Source of the DNA: Chryseobacterium turcicum
Lineage (GTDB): Bacteria; Bacteroidota; Bacteroidia; Flavobacteriales; Weeksellaceae
Length of the DNA: 64,000 nt
NCBI RefSeq assembly: GCF_021010565.1
Contig: NZ_JAJNAY010000002.1
Location: 620,001 to 684,000 of the forward strand
Direction of reading: 5' to 3'
Positions 53,594 to 60,368 of the stretch are shown in pieces. Numbering within the stretch: position 1 is the stretch's first letter; each line of letters starts with the position of its first letter. The translations under genes and the position numbers were made by a program. The notes under the pieces were generated by a model. The model had not been told where the DNA came from and did not search any database. It saw nothing but the letters and a program-made list of their open reading frames with translations.

Positions 53594-54961
53594 TTATTTT
53601 TTTCCTATATAAAAGTTTATTCCAATCGAAAATCTCATAGCCTGATCTTTTCTTTTTCCGTTTATCAAACCATCCCAATCATCTTTAAAGCCAAGATCAT
53701 ATTGTGAAGAAACTCTTATTCCTAAGTTTTTTCCGACCATATATTCTAATCCGACACCAAACTGCCCTTTGTACTGTGGTTTCATACCAGAATACATCGC
53801 TCCAACTCCTCCATAAACAAATGGGCTCAGCTTATACTGAGGGAAGATGACCGTTTCTAGATTCACCTCTGGAGTAAAATAGGTACGGGAAAAAATATTT
53901 TTATTTTCTATCGTGAAAACACTCGCGCTAACGTCTACATTTAAATAAGGATTAAAAAAATATTTGAATCCGAATTTACCTCCCAAATTAAACTTAGGGT
54001 TTACATAGTCGTCTTTTACTTTTTGTGTTTCAAGGTTGGTATACAAAGCAAATTGCTGTCTGTAATTGCTTGGGTATTTATTCCCTACTACTCTATTCAG
54101 ATTATCATTCTGCTCGTTTTCGTAGCTTTTTATAAGGGGTTTGTAAACTCCTATATTTTCATCTACAGCCTTACCCCATATATTGTCTCTTATTCCCTCA
54201 ACGATTAATCCTTTAACCGCTTTTTCTATGGCTTCTGTCACCGCAAGCTGCACGGGTTCGTTTTGGGTTAACCCAACCTCAGCTTCTAGAAGCCTTTCAG
54301 TATCAATATATCTGAAAAAACTTCCGTTAACACTAGTGGAAAGAATTGTTTTTGAAGTATAAACGGTTTTAAGAATCTCTCCATTTAAGGTAGAAACCGC
54401 ACGAAGATAAATAGTTATTCTATCTTGTCTATATTGTGTAGAGGCACCGATACCGAAATATCTGGCACCCAAACCTCCTGTTAAGACATTGCTATCATAA
54501 GAAATAACCCCGCCCTCTAGCAAGATTCCTGCATAGAGAAGCGGAGGTAATGTCTGGCTATTTTTATCTGCGTCTTTAAGATATTCTTGACGGGTAGAGC
54601 GAATAATCTGTCTCTCATTAAGTAAATTAGCAATATTTTCTCTTTCTATAGGGATAAACCATTTGCTATCTTCTAATGCTTTAATAAGAATTGTTGTAGT
54701 ACCTTGAGGTACGGCAGTACTCCAATTATTACCATTTTCGGATGGTTTATATTGACCGGTTTGATCTCTAAACTTATAGACCCCTATTACAATACGTTCC
54801 TTTGGCGGGATAAGATCTTTCAGCTCTCTTGTGTAAGCTGTATTTTCGCCAAGTGTTGATTTTTCTGGTGTAGAAGGAAGCCCAAGTAAAGAACTACATC
54901 CTATAGAAACACATACAAGTGTAAGACAGAAAAAAATCCTGATGTAAATGTAAAATTTCAT
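53594..54961 (-). CDS. csgG: CsgG curli secretion channel with extra C-terminal barrel-like domain
   Basis: 455 residues, against about 277 for enterobacterial CsgG. Lipoprotein Cys in SIGCSS. The CsgG core (about 40-270) is very clear: IVIGVYKFRDQTGQYK, STAVPQGTTTILIKALEDSKWFIPIER, NLLNERQIIR, GLGARYFGIGASTQYRQD, SKTILS, RYIDTERLLEAEVGLTQNEPV. At the eyelet the E. coli Tyr51/Asn55/Phe56 region reads YKPSENGNNWS, so Phe is Trp and the Tyr is absent. About 180 extra residues follow and look like an OmpA-type barrel (LGGKFGFKYFFNPYLNVDVSASVF, AMRFSIGINFYIG). CsgG exports curlin subunits across the outer membrane. Confidence 0.93.
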   Translation of the reverse strand: MKFYIYIRIFFCLTLVCVSIGCSSLLGLPSTPEKSTLGENTAYTRELKDLIPPKERIVIGVYKFRDQTGQYKPSENGNNWSTAVPQGTTTILIKALEDSKWFIPIERENIANLLNERQIIRSTRQEYLKDADKNSQTLPPLLYAGILLEGGVISYDSNVLTGGLGARYFGIGASTQYRQDRITIYLRAVSTLNGEILKTVYTSKTILSTSVNGSFFRYIDTERLLEAEVGLTQNEPVQLAVTEAIEKAVKGLIVEGIRDNIWGKAVDENIGVYKPLIKSYENEQNDNLNRVVGNKYPSNYRQQFALYTNLETQKVKDDYVNPKFNLGGKFGFKYFFNPYLNVDVSASVFTIENKNIFSRTYFTPEVNLETVIFPQYKLSPFVYGGVGAMYSGMKPQYKGQFGVGLEYMVGKNLGIRVSSQYDLGFKDDWDGLINGKRKDQAMRFSIGINFYIGKK

Positions 54962-54980
54962 GGTAATTTAGTTTTTAGTA

Positions 54981-55391
54981 TTATTTGGGAATTACAATTT
55001 CAGATTGATCACCTGTACCAGTATCCAAAATACTAATTAGCAATCCTTGCGCAGTAGTTGTAATCTGTATGTACAACGAACCCAAAAGATAGTTTCCGGG
55101 TTTAAGAGCCCCATCACCAAATTGATTTTCGAAAAGCTTTTGTGATAATTGACTGAGAATCTGCCTATTTAAGCTTTCGCTAAAACTATCCATCGAATTC
55201 ATGCCGTTTAGCAAATCACTCAAGCTATCTTTCTCATCAAATTGATTTTGAGCATTTGCAGAACTTAATAGCCATTGGTAATTGAACGTATCACCCCCAA
55301 ATGCGGGATTGACAGGTTTATAAACAAGTTGCTGGGATTTTCCAAGGAAAAAACCGCAAAACAGTATAAGAAAAACATAAAGTGGTTTCAT
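54981..55391 (-). CDS. csgF: CsgF curli assembly factor
   Basis: 136 residues with a signal peptide (FCGFFLGKSQ). The mature N-terminus, QLVYKPVNPAFGGDTFNYQW then LLSSANAQNQF, carries the NPxFGG and LLxxAxAQN words with which CsgF inserts into the CsgG channel. CsgF couples secretion to surface nucleation. It lies between csgE and csgG with gaps of 11 and 19 bp. Confidence 0.93.
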   Translation of the reverse strand: MKPLYVFLILFCGFFLGKSQQLVYKPVNPAFGGDTFNYQWLLSSANAQNQFDEKDSLSDLLNGMNSMDSFSESLNRQILSQLSQKLFENQFGDGALKPGNYLLGSLYIQITTTAQGLLISILDTGTGDQSEIVIPK

Positions 55392-55402
55392 GGTAATTGT
55401 TT

Positions 55403-56134
55403 TTAGTATATGAATTCATTCTTAATAAGATTTTTCTTAGCAATAAATTCTTTAATCAAACGAAAACTCATAAGCATCTGTTCTTTTAAATAATCTTCAC
55501 TAGGGTTGGTCATAAAACTATAGATTACCTTATCTTCAATTGCGATATTAATTTGCCCGTTTACTCCACGTGTGGGAACTTCTGATATAGTAATCGTAGC
55601 GTTGTCTTTTTTCGGAATTTGATTGTATTGCATATAAAACAAATCGTAGAAGTCTTTCCCTACTTTGGTTTTTGTTTCATCGATAGTCAACCCTGTTAGT
55701 TCCGAGAAAACTTCTTCCTCAATTTTACTTGCTTTTTTACTAAAAGCTTCTTGATTTATTTCTAAACTATCTTTAGCAATCAATTTTTGAGATTCTTCGT
55801 CTCTTATATATAAGAATACTTTCAAAGCATCTTTCGTTTCTAGATTAACACTAAGTTCTGATAGTTTTTTTACTTCATTAGGATTTATTGTAAACTTTCC
55901 GCTTTGCCGGTTGTTTGAAAGATTGCCTCCATTTCCTTTTTTAATTGATACTAAGAGATAATTGAGTTCTTTATATACAGGAGTAGTATTGGTAGCAAAC
56001 GCTTTGATAATAAACTGCTGTTCTATAGTCTCACGCTCTAATCTGGCAGATACTTTTCTTTCTTCCTGTGCATAACAACCAAGGGACAGAAAGACGGTAA
56101 GAAAAGTAAATAATAAAACATTTTTAGTGATCAT
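55403..56134 (-). CDS. csgE: CsgE with an N-terminal CsgC/CsgH-like domain (fusion)
   Basis: 243 residues, about twice the size of enterobacterial CsgE. After a signal (LGCYAQ), residues about 25-130 form an Ig-like domain resembling CsgC/CsgH: LLVSIKKGNGGNLSNNRQSG, KFTINPNEVKKLSELSVNL and ALKVFLYIRDEES align with the REGSSGQSQTKQ...LTKLSLNI region of CsgC. Residues about 145-243 are CsgE: LTGLTIDETKTKVGKDFYDLFY, ATITISEVPTRGVNGQINIAI and DKVIYSFMTNP. CsgE caps the CsgG channel and recruits subunits; CsgC/CsgH blocks early amyloid formation. The fusion would place the chaperone at the channel mouth (inference). The CxC of CsgC is absent. Confidence 0.88.
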   Translation of the reverse strand: MITKNVLLFTFLTVFLSLGCYAQEERKVSARLERETIEQQFIIKAFATNTTPVYKELNYLLVSIKKGNGGNLSNNRQSGKFTINPNEVKKLSELSVNLETKDALKVFLYIRDEESQKLIAKDSLEINQEAFSKKASKIEEEVFSELTGLTIDETKTKVGKDFYDLFYMQYNQIPKKDNATITISEVPTRGVNGQINIAIEDKVIYSFMTNPSEDYLKEQMLMSFRLIKEFIAKKNLIKNEFIY

Positions 56135-56145
56135 TACTTTTCTAT

Positions 56146-56556
56146 TTAATAATTCCGCATAAAAATGGTCATGTTATCACCTTTTACATTTACTTTCATA
56201 TTTTCAGATACGCTGTTGCTCCCCGTTATATCGATAATATTATTATTACCTTGGGTGTTGATGACATTTTTTGTTTTGGTATCAGAAAAAGAATTGTTAA
56301 AATATAAACTGTTGTAATCTCCAAGCTGCTGTATCATAATATTGGTTTTCGCATTAATCATCGCTTCAATATTATTAGAATCTCCTATTTGTAAAATATT
56401 AGAATAAGAAGTCTGATTATCTACAGCTTGTAATATTGCTAAATCTAAAACACTATTACTATTAATTTGATTCCATTCTACTTGTTGTGATTTCAGAGAA
56501 GAAAAAGAGAGAAATAAAAATCCTAAGCAAAAAAAGAATCTGGTGAGCGCATTCAT
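56146..56556 (-). CDS. csgB: CsgB-like minor curlin (nucleator candidate)
   Basis: 136 residues with a signal peptide (SFSSLKSQ). Curlin-type repeats are fewer and more degenerate than in csgA: VLDLAILQAVDNQTSYSNIL, QIGDSNNIEAMI, QLGDYNSLYF and NTQGNNNIIDI. The end is MTIFMRNY. Position between csgA and csgE and the weak repeats suit a nucleator like CsgB. The assignment of nucleator role is inference. Confidence 0.75.
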   Translation of the reverse strand: MNALTRFFFCLGFLFLSFSSLKSQQVEWNQINSNSVLDLAILQAVDNQTSYSNILQIGDSNNIEAMINAKTNIMIQQLGDYNSLYFNNSFSDTKTKNVINTQGNNNIIDITGSNSVSENMKVNVKGDNMTIFMRNY

Positions 56557-56676
56557 TTTTTTTTATTTAAAGGTAACTTAATACTTATTGCTACAAAACA
56601 CATGAATAGGTTACTCTATCAAAATCACTGTTTACCGTTATATTTACTACTAAAAAAATAGCTGATAGAAACTGAA

Positions 56677-56702
56677 AAGGAGAAGCAAAGATGCTTCTCC
56701 TT
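56677..56702 (-). terminator. Hairpin between csgA and csgB, possible attenuator
   Basis: AAGGAGAAGCA (56677-56687) pairs perfectly with TGCTTCTCCTT (56692-56702). On the minus strand only TTTT follows the stem, a weak terminator, so partial read-through from csgA into the rest of the operon is plausible. It could also stabilise the csgA transcript. Confidence 0.75.
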
Positions 56703-56719
56703 ATTTTTTTATTAAATTT

Positions 56720-57538
56720 TTAGTTAGATTGTACAACAGTTAATGAATTTGAATTTCCAATCTGAGTTCCTAAATGGAAGTTATAAGTTCCAAATTGGCT
56801 CACTGATATCATATTGTCGTTTCCTAATTGGAAGTCAATGGCAGTGTTAGAATTACCTACTTGTAATTGATACAGCTCATTGTCTGAACCAAGCTGTAAT
56901 CCTGTTGCTGAGTTATCATTACCTACTTGAGCTGAAATCGCTACGTTATCTGCACCAATCTGAGTATGAGAAGCCATATTATCATTACCATCTTGATATT
57001 GTAAAATATAGTTTCCGCTTCCTAATTGCACAGCAGAAGCATCATTTCTTCTACCTAATTGTACCTGTACAGCAGTATTATCAATACCTAACTGGAAAGC
57101 AGATGCTACATTTCTTCTACCATCCTGATATTGTACTACATCATTACCCACTCCCCATTGTATAGAAGTAGCATCGTTTCTTCTACCAATTTGTGTTTGT
57201 TCAGTAGTATTAAAAGCTCCTATTTGCCATGTTTGGGCAGAGTTTCTGTTTCCATACTGATTTGTTTCGTTTGAGTTTAATAACCCTACTTGATCTACAT
57301 CAATAGAGTTTCTGTTACCATTACTCGAAGCAACATTAATGTTTAAAGCTCCAGTTTGGTCAATGTCTGCTGTGTTACGATTACCGTCTTGTAAAAGATA
57401 GTTTTGATTAAAAAATCCTGTTTGATTCACAGTGGCTACATTTAAGTTTCCCATTTGAGTACTCACATCTACGTTTGCTTGAGCGAATGCGAATCCTGTT
57501 GCTAGTAGTGTAAAAACACCAGTGATAAAATTTTTCAT
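56720..57538 (-). CDS. csgA: CsgA-like major curlin with eleven 22-residue repeats
   Basis: 272 residues with a signal peptide (LATGFAFAQ). Nearly the whole mature chain consists of curlin repeats of the form QxGxxNxxxxxQxGxxNxxxxx: for example QIGRRNDATSIQWGVGN and QDGNDNMASHTQIGADN. I count eleven 22-residue units, against five in E. coli CsgA. The Gln and Asn ladder positions are almost all kept; three units carry GRRN. This would form a long beta-solenoid amyloid subunit on the cell surface. It has its own promoter and a hairpin behind it, fitting higher expression than the secretion genes. Confidence 0.93.
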   Translation of the reverse strand: MKNFITGVFTLLATGFAFAQANVDVSTQMGNLNVATVNQTGFFNQNYLLQDGNRNTADIDQTGALNINVASSNGNRNSIDVDQVGLLNSNETNQYGNRNSAQTWQIGAFNTTEQTQIGRRNDATSIQWGVGNDVVQYQDGRRNVASAFQLGIDNTAVQVQLGRRNDASAVQLGSGNYILQYQDGNDNMASHTQIGADNVAISAQVGNDNSATGLQLGSDNELYQLQVGNSNTAIDFQLGNDNMISVSQFGTYNFHLGTQIGNSNSLTVVQSN

Positions 57539-57568
57539 TTCAATAAAATTAATTGGTTATTTGTGAGA

Positions 57569-57576
57569 CAAAGGTA
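57569..57576 (-). promoter_or_regulatory. -7 box of the csgA operon
   Basis: On the minus strand TACCTTTG matches TAnnTTTG exactly and lies 30 bp before the csgA start. The -33 region (GGTTTCTTAC) is only a partial match, consistent with activator control. The rest of 57577-57834 shows no gene. Confidence 0.7.
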
Positions 57577-57834
57577 GAAGCAAAACCAAAGTAAGAAACC
57601 ACCAATCTCTTGTAAATTTCCAAAATCATTATATCTGGTTTTAAAACTAACCGTTTGTAGTTTTTACGCTCTAACCAATTATTGTTACACAAAATCACGG
57701 AGAACCATCATAAACCATAATTAACCACAATTAGAGTTTATCACTTGTATTACAGCATGCTTTCTACATTCTCTACCTTTAATTTTCATCAAAAAAGTAT
57801 TAAAAAGCGAAACAAAGAATTAGACAAAAAAAAC

Positions 57835-57842
57835 TATTTTTG
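57835..57842 (+). promoter_or_regulatory. -7 box TATTTTTG upstream of the insertion sequence
   Basis: Exact TAnnTTTG match ending 2 bp before ATG 57845. It could drive the small interrupted frame and, by read-through, the transposase. Confidence 0.45.
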
Positions 57843-57844
57843 AA

Positions 57845-57961
57845 ATGCATAAAAATATTTCACCATACTCAGAGGAGAAATTTTTAGAATTTTATTTAGA
57901 AATCTTGGATCAATGCCAAAACCTGGGGAGAAAAATAAAAATACTTAATTTTGGGGTATGA
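57845..57961 (+). pseudogene. Short frame cut by the insertion sequence
   Basis: A 38-residue frame (MHKNISPYSEEKFLEFYLEI then read-in from the IS) begins outside the element, 2 bp after a promoter box, and runs into it, stopping in an ATGA overlap with the transposase start. Only the first 20 or so residues are host sequence. It may be the beginning of a gene disrupted by the IS; too short to identify. Confidence 0.35.
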
Positions 57962-58311
57962 TTAACGATGCCGGGCTACTCAAATTATTATTACCAGAAT
58001 ATTTAATCGAGCACTTCGATATTATAAATTTTGAAGAAGAAAACAAAATTTTACATCTTTATTTCGAAGAGAAAAGTAGGATTCCAAAAGAGTTTTCTTC
58101 TTTAACCTTGTATTCCAAAGGTTTTTTAGAAGAAATTACGGTGGATGATTTTCCGCTTCGTGGAAAAACCGTAAAACTCCACATCAAACGAAGAAGGTGG
58201 ACAGACACGAAAACGGGGAATATTCTCCAAAGAGATTGGACTCTTATTGCCCAAGGAACACGCATGACACAAGATTTTGCCGAGTTCTTAAAAAAAATCT
58301 GCCGATGCTAA
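57958..58311 (+). CDS. Transposase N-terminal part (ISAon1 type)
   Basis: 117 residues. It carries the short N-terminal region with TVKLHIKRRRWTDTKTG and ILQRDWTLIAQGTRMTQDFAEFLKK. The frame ends just after a run of eight A (58290-58297). A one-base change of frame within that run joins it to the downstream frame as FLKKSADAKALSCKTIGELYGV, restoring a continuous protein with an HTH. So the product is probably made as a fusion by slippage. Confidence 0.85.
   Translation: MINDAGLLKLLLPEYLIEHFDIINFEEENKILHLYFEEKSRIPKEFSSLTLYSKGFLEEITVDDFPLRGKTVKLHIKRRRWTDTKTGNILQRDWTLIAQGTRMTQDFAEFLKKICRC
58290..58297 (+). promoter_or_regulatory. A8 slippage site joining the transposase frames
   Basis: TTAAAAAAAATCTG at the end of the first frame. 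Loss of one A, or gain of two, in the transcript links codon AAA to TCT GCC GAT in the second frame, which has no stop between here and 59284. Long A-runs of this kind are known sites of transcriptional slippage in IS elements. Confidence 0.65.
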
Positions 58312-58315
58312 AGCC

Positions 58316-59284
58316 TTGTCCTGCAAAACCATTGGAGAGCTTTACGGTGTGGAGGGCAGAAAATTTCAAAGACAGTACAAACATTCCCTCAGCGATTTTA
58401 AAAATTGGGAGCAAAAACCGCACGCCGAAGACTGGATTTTGCATCCTCAAAATATTTCAGAGCAGCTCTCTCTGGATGAAGTTGCCCTTTCTGATGGCGA
58501 ACTCTATACCGTTCTCACCTCAAAAAAGGGAAAGGGTAGAAAAGGCTCAATTGTAGCCATTATCAGAGGAATACAGAGTGAAACAGTAATTGAACATCTT
58601 TTTAAAATCAACAGAAAATTAAGAATAAAAGTAACGGAAATTACTTTAGATATGGCTGGGTCTATGAAACTTATTGCCAAAAAATGTTTTCCTAATGCAA
58701 CACCGGTTATCGATCGCTTCCATGTTCAGAAACTCGCCACAGAAGCCCTTCAGGAAATAAGGATTAAGCATCGCTGGCAGGCCATTGAGCAAGAAAATAA
58801 CTTGCTCACGGAAGCGAAACAAAAGAAGCGAAAACCTATAATTAAAGTTTTTGAAAACGATGACACCCGAAAGCAACTTTTAGCAAGAAGCAGATACCTG
58901 CTTTATAAAACTAGAGAAAAGTGGACTTTATCACAAAAACAAAGAGCAAAAATCCTATTTAAGGAGTATCCCGATTTAGAAAAGGCGTACAATTTATCAG
59001 ATGGGCTCAGGAAAATTTATAATCAGAACATTCAAAAATCTGTCGCTATGTTAAAGTTAGTCCATTGGTTTAGAGAAGTGGAAGAATCTGGATTTAAATC
59101 CTTTAATACCTTAACAAAAACTATTATGCATAACTACAACGGCATTCTCAATTATTTTAACCAGCGAAGCACAAATGCTTCAGCAGAATCTTTCAATGCC
59201 AAAATAAAAAACTTCAGGTTACAACTTCGAGGTGTACGAGATAAAGCATTTTTCCTATTCAGATTATCAAAACTTTTTGCCTAG
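58316..59284 (+). CDS. Transposase catalytic part (ISAon1 type, DDE)
   Basis: 322 residues if read from TTG 58316, though it is more likely translated by slippage from the upstream frame. DDE residues: LSLDEVALSDGELY (first Asp), ITLDMAGSMK and VIDRFHVQKLA (second Asp region) and NASAESFNAKIKNFR (Glu). The C-terminal arrangement is ISL3-like. The stop codon lies 1 bp before the right inverted repeat. The gene is intact, so the element may still be mobile. Confidence 0.88.
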   Translation: MSCKTIGELYGVEGRKFQRQYKHSLSDFKNWEQKPHAEDWILHPQNISEQLSLDEVALSDGELYTVLTSKKGKGRKGSIVAIIRGIQSETVIEHLFKINRKLRIKVTEITLDMAGSMKLIAKKCFPNATPVIDRFHVQKLATEALQEIRIKHRWQAIEQENNLLTEAKQKKRKPIIKVFENDDTRKQLLARSRYLLYKTREKWTLSQKQRAKILFKEYPDLEKAYNLSDGLRKIYNQNIQKSVAMLKLVHWFREVEESGFKSFNTLTKTIMHNYNGILNYFNQRSTNASAESFNAKIKNFRLQLRGVRDKAFFLFRLSKLFA

Positions 59285-59360
59285 TCCCCAGGTTTTGGCA
59301 TTGATCCGGAAATAGGTTTTCATATTTTTTCAAATATGGAATCGAATTAATTAAAATAAG

Positions 59361-59385
59361 AAAAGCACTCAAATTGAGTGCTTTT
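59361..59385. terminator. Hairpin terminator downstream of the tRNA
   Basis: AAAAGCACTC (59361-59370) pairs with GAGTGCTTTT (59376-59385) around AAATT. A-run and T-run on either side allow use from both strands; it lies 3 bp past the tRNA 3' end on the minus strand. Confidence 0.8.
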
Positions 59386-59388
59386 CTG

Positions 59389-59462
59389 TGGTCCCACCTG
59401 GGCTCGAACCAGGGACCACCTGATTATGAGTCAGGTGCTCTAACCAACTGAGCTATAGGACC
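59389..59462 (-). tRNA. tRNA with CAT anticodon (elongator Met or Ile2)
   Basis: 74 nt. On the minus strand GGTCCTA / TGGGACC form the 7-bp acceptor stem, AGCTCAGTTGGTTAGAGC the D arm, CCTGACTCATAATCAGG the anticodon arm with CAT, and CCTGGTTCGAGCCCAGG the T arm. CCA is not encoded. CAT is shared by Met and by Ile2 tRNA (lysidine-modified); the GACTCATAATC loop suits either. Confidence 0.93.
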
Positions 59463-59489
59463 TCAAAATTTGGTTAAATTTTGTGTTTG

Positions 59490-59519
59490 CAAAAATAGTA
59501 AAATTTCTTTCACTACAAA
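59490..59519 (-). promoter_or_regulatory. tRNA promoter (-33 TTTG, -7 TATTTTTG)
   Basis: On the minus strand TTTG (59516-59519) and TATTTTTG (59490-59497) are 18 bp apart, close to the consensus spacing, and 27 bp before the tRNA 5' end. Confidence 0.7.
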
Positions 59520-59524
59520 ATTTT

Positions 59525-59923
59525 TTATGCCTTTTCTTGACAAAGTTCTACCAGTACACCATTGGTTGACTTAGGGTGTAAGAAGACAACTAATTTATTA
59601 TCAGCACCTTCTTTAGGTTCTTCAGAGATAAATTGAAACCCTTCTTTTTTTAATCTTTTTACTTCCTCAACGATATTTTCTACGCCAAAAGCCAAATGAT
59701 GGATGCCTTCTCCCTTTTTATCGATAAATTTTGAGATAGGACTCGCTTCTTTACTCGCTTCTAAAAGCTCAATTTTACTTTCTCCTGTTTCATAAAAAGA
59801 AGTCACAACGCCTTCTCTTTCTACAGATTCTTTTTTATAAGATTCTTTACCCAAAAGTTTCGCAAAAAGCGCATCAGAAACTCCCAAAGATTTTACCGCA
59901 ATGCCGATATGTTCTAATTTCAT
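59525..59923 (-). CDS. mce: Methylmalonyl-CoA epimerase (VOC superfamily)
   Basis: 132 residues, of the usual length. Two VOC halves: KLEHIGIAVKSLGVSDALFAKLLG with the first metal His, ESKIELLEA with a metal Glu, EGIHHLAFGVENI with His and NGVLVELCQE with the last Glu. It interconverts the two epimers of methylmalonyl-CoA in propionate metabolism. It is divergent from rbfA. Confidence 0.93.
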   Translation of the reverse strand: MKLEHIGIAVKSLGVSDALFAKLLGKESYKKESVEREGVVTSFYETGESKIELLEASKEASPISKFIDKKGEGIHHLAFGVENIVEEVKRLKKEGFQFISEEPKEGADNKLVVFLHPKSTNGVLVELCQEKA

Positions 59924-59988
59924 AAGTCTAAAATATATTTTTTTTGATTGCTAATCAATTTTCAAATAAGCAATTCAAACAAAAGTAG

Positions 59989-59996
59989 TAAATTTG
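59989..59996 (+). promoter_or_regulatory. -7 box of the rbfA operon
   Basis: TAAATTTG, an exact TAnnTTTG match, 8 bp before the ATG at 60005, implying a very short 5' leader. Confidence 0.6.
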
Positions 59997-60004
59997 CATA
60001 AATT

Positions 60005-60364
60005 ATGGAAAGCAACAGACAAAGAAAAGTAGCACAGATTATACAGGAAGATTTCGCAGAACTTTTCCGCAAACAGGCATCAGAAAGTAAACAAAACTTT
60101 TTGGTTTCAGTTTCCGACGTGAAAGTAACTCCCGATTTGGGAATCGCCAAAATCTATTTAAGTATTTTCCCTCAAGAATTTCGTTCTTCAATTATGGCCG
60201 AAATAGAAGCAAATAAGGCACAATACAGAAACTTCATTGGTCAGAAAATGGCAAAACAAGTACGTATTATTCCACAATTGAGCTTTTATCTAGACACTAC
60301 TCTTGATGATGTAGAGAAAATCGAAAGAGAACTGAGAGGCGAAGGCGACAATCCTGTTTTATAA
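60005..60364 (+). CDS. rbfA: Ribosome-binding factor A
   Basis: 119 residues. ESNRQRKVAQIIQEDFAELFRKQ at the start, VSVSDVKVTPDLGIAKIYLSIFP in the middle and RIIPQLSFYLDTTLDDVEKIERE at the end are typical of RbfA, a KH-like 30S maturation factor that acts on the 5' end of 16S rRNA. The permease gene begins 4 bp after its stop. Confidence 0.95.
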   Translation: MESNRQRKVAQIIQEDFAELFRKQASESKQNFLVSVSDVKVTPDLGIAKIYLSIFPQEFRSSIMAEIEANKAQYRNFIGQKMAKQVRIIPQLSFYLDTTLDDVEKIERELRGEGDNPVL

Positions 60365-60368
60365 AAAT

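Larger units (their letters stand above)
57907..59307 (+). mobile_element. Complete ISAon1-type insertion sequence (IS with DDE transposase), 1401 bp
   Basis: Perfect 23-bp terminal inverted repeats at 57907-57929 (GGATCAATGCCAAAACCTGG...) and 59285-59307. Two overlapping-phase reading frames encode the transposase. The bases outside the ends (GAAATCTT and GGAAATAG) do not make a clear target duplication. Family named from the protein features described below. Confidence 0.9.

Noticed and set aside
56720..57538. Possible CRISPR or tandem DNA repeat in the regularly spaced words of this segment
   Set aside because: The periodicity is 66 bp at the codon level and reflects the 22-residue curlin repeats; the repeats are diverged and there are no spacers.
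57898..59316. 8-bp target duplication around the insertion sequence
   Set aside because: The flanks GAAATCTT and GGAAATAG share only GAAAT out of register, so no duplication can be claimed.
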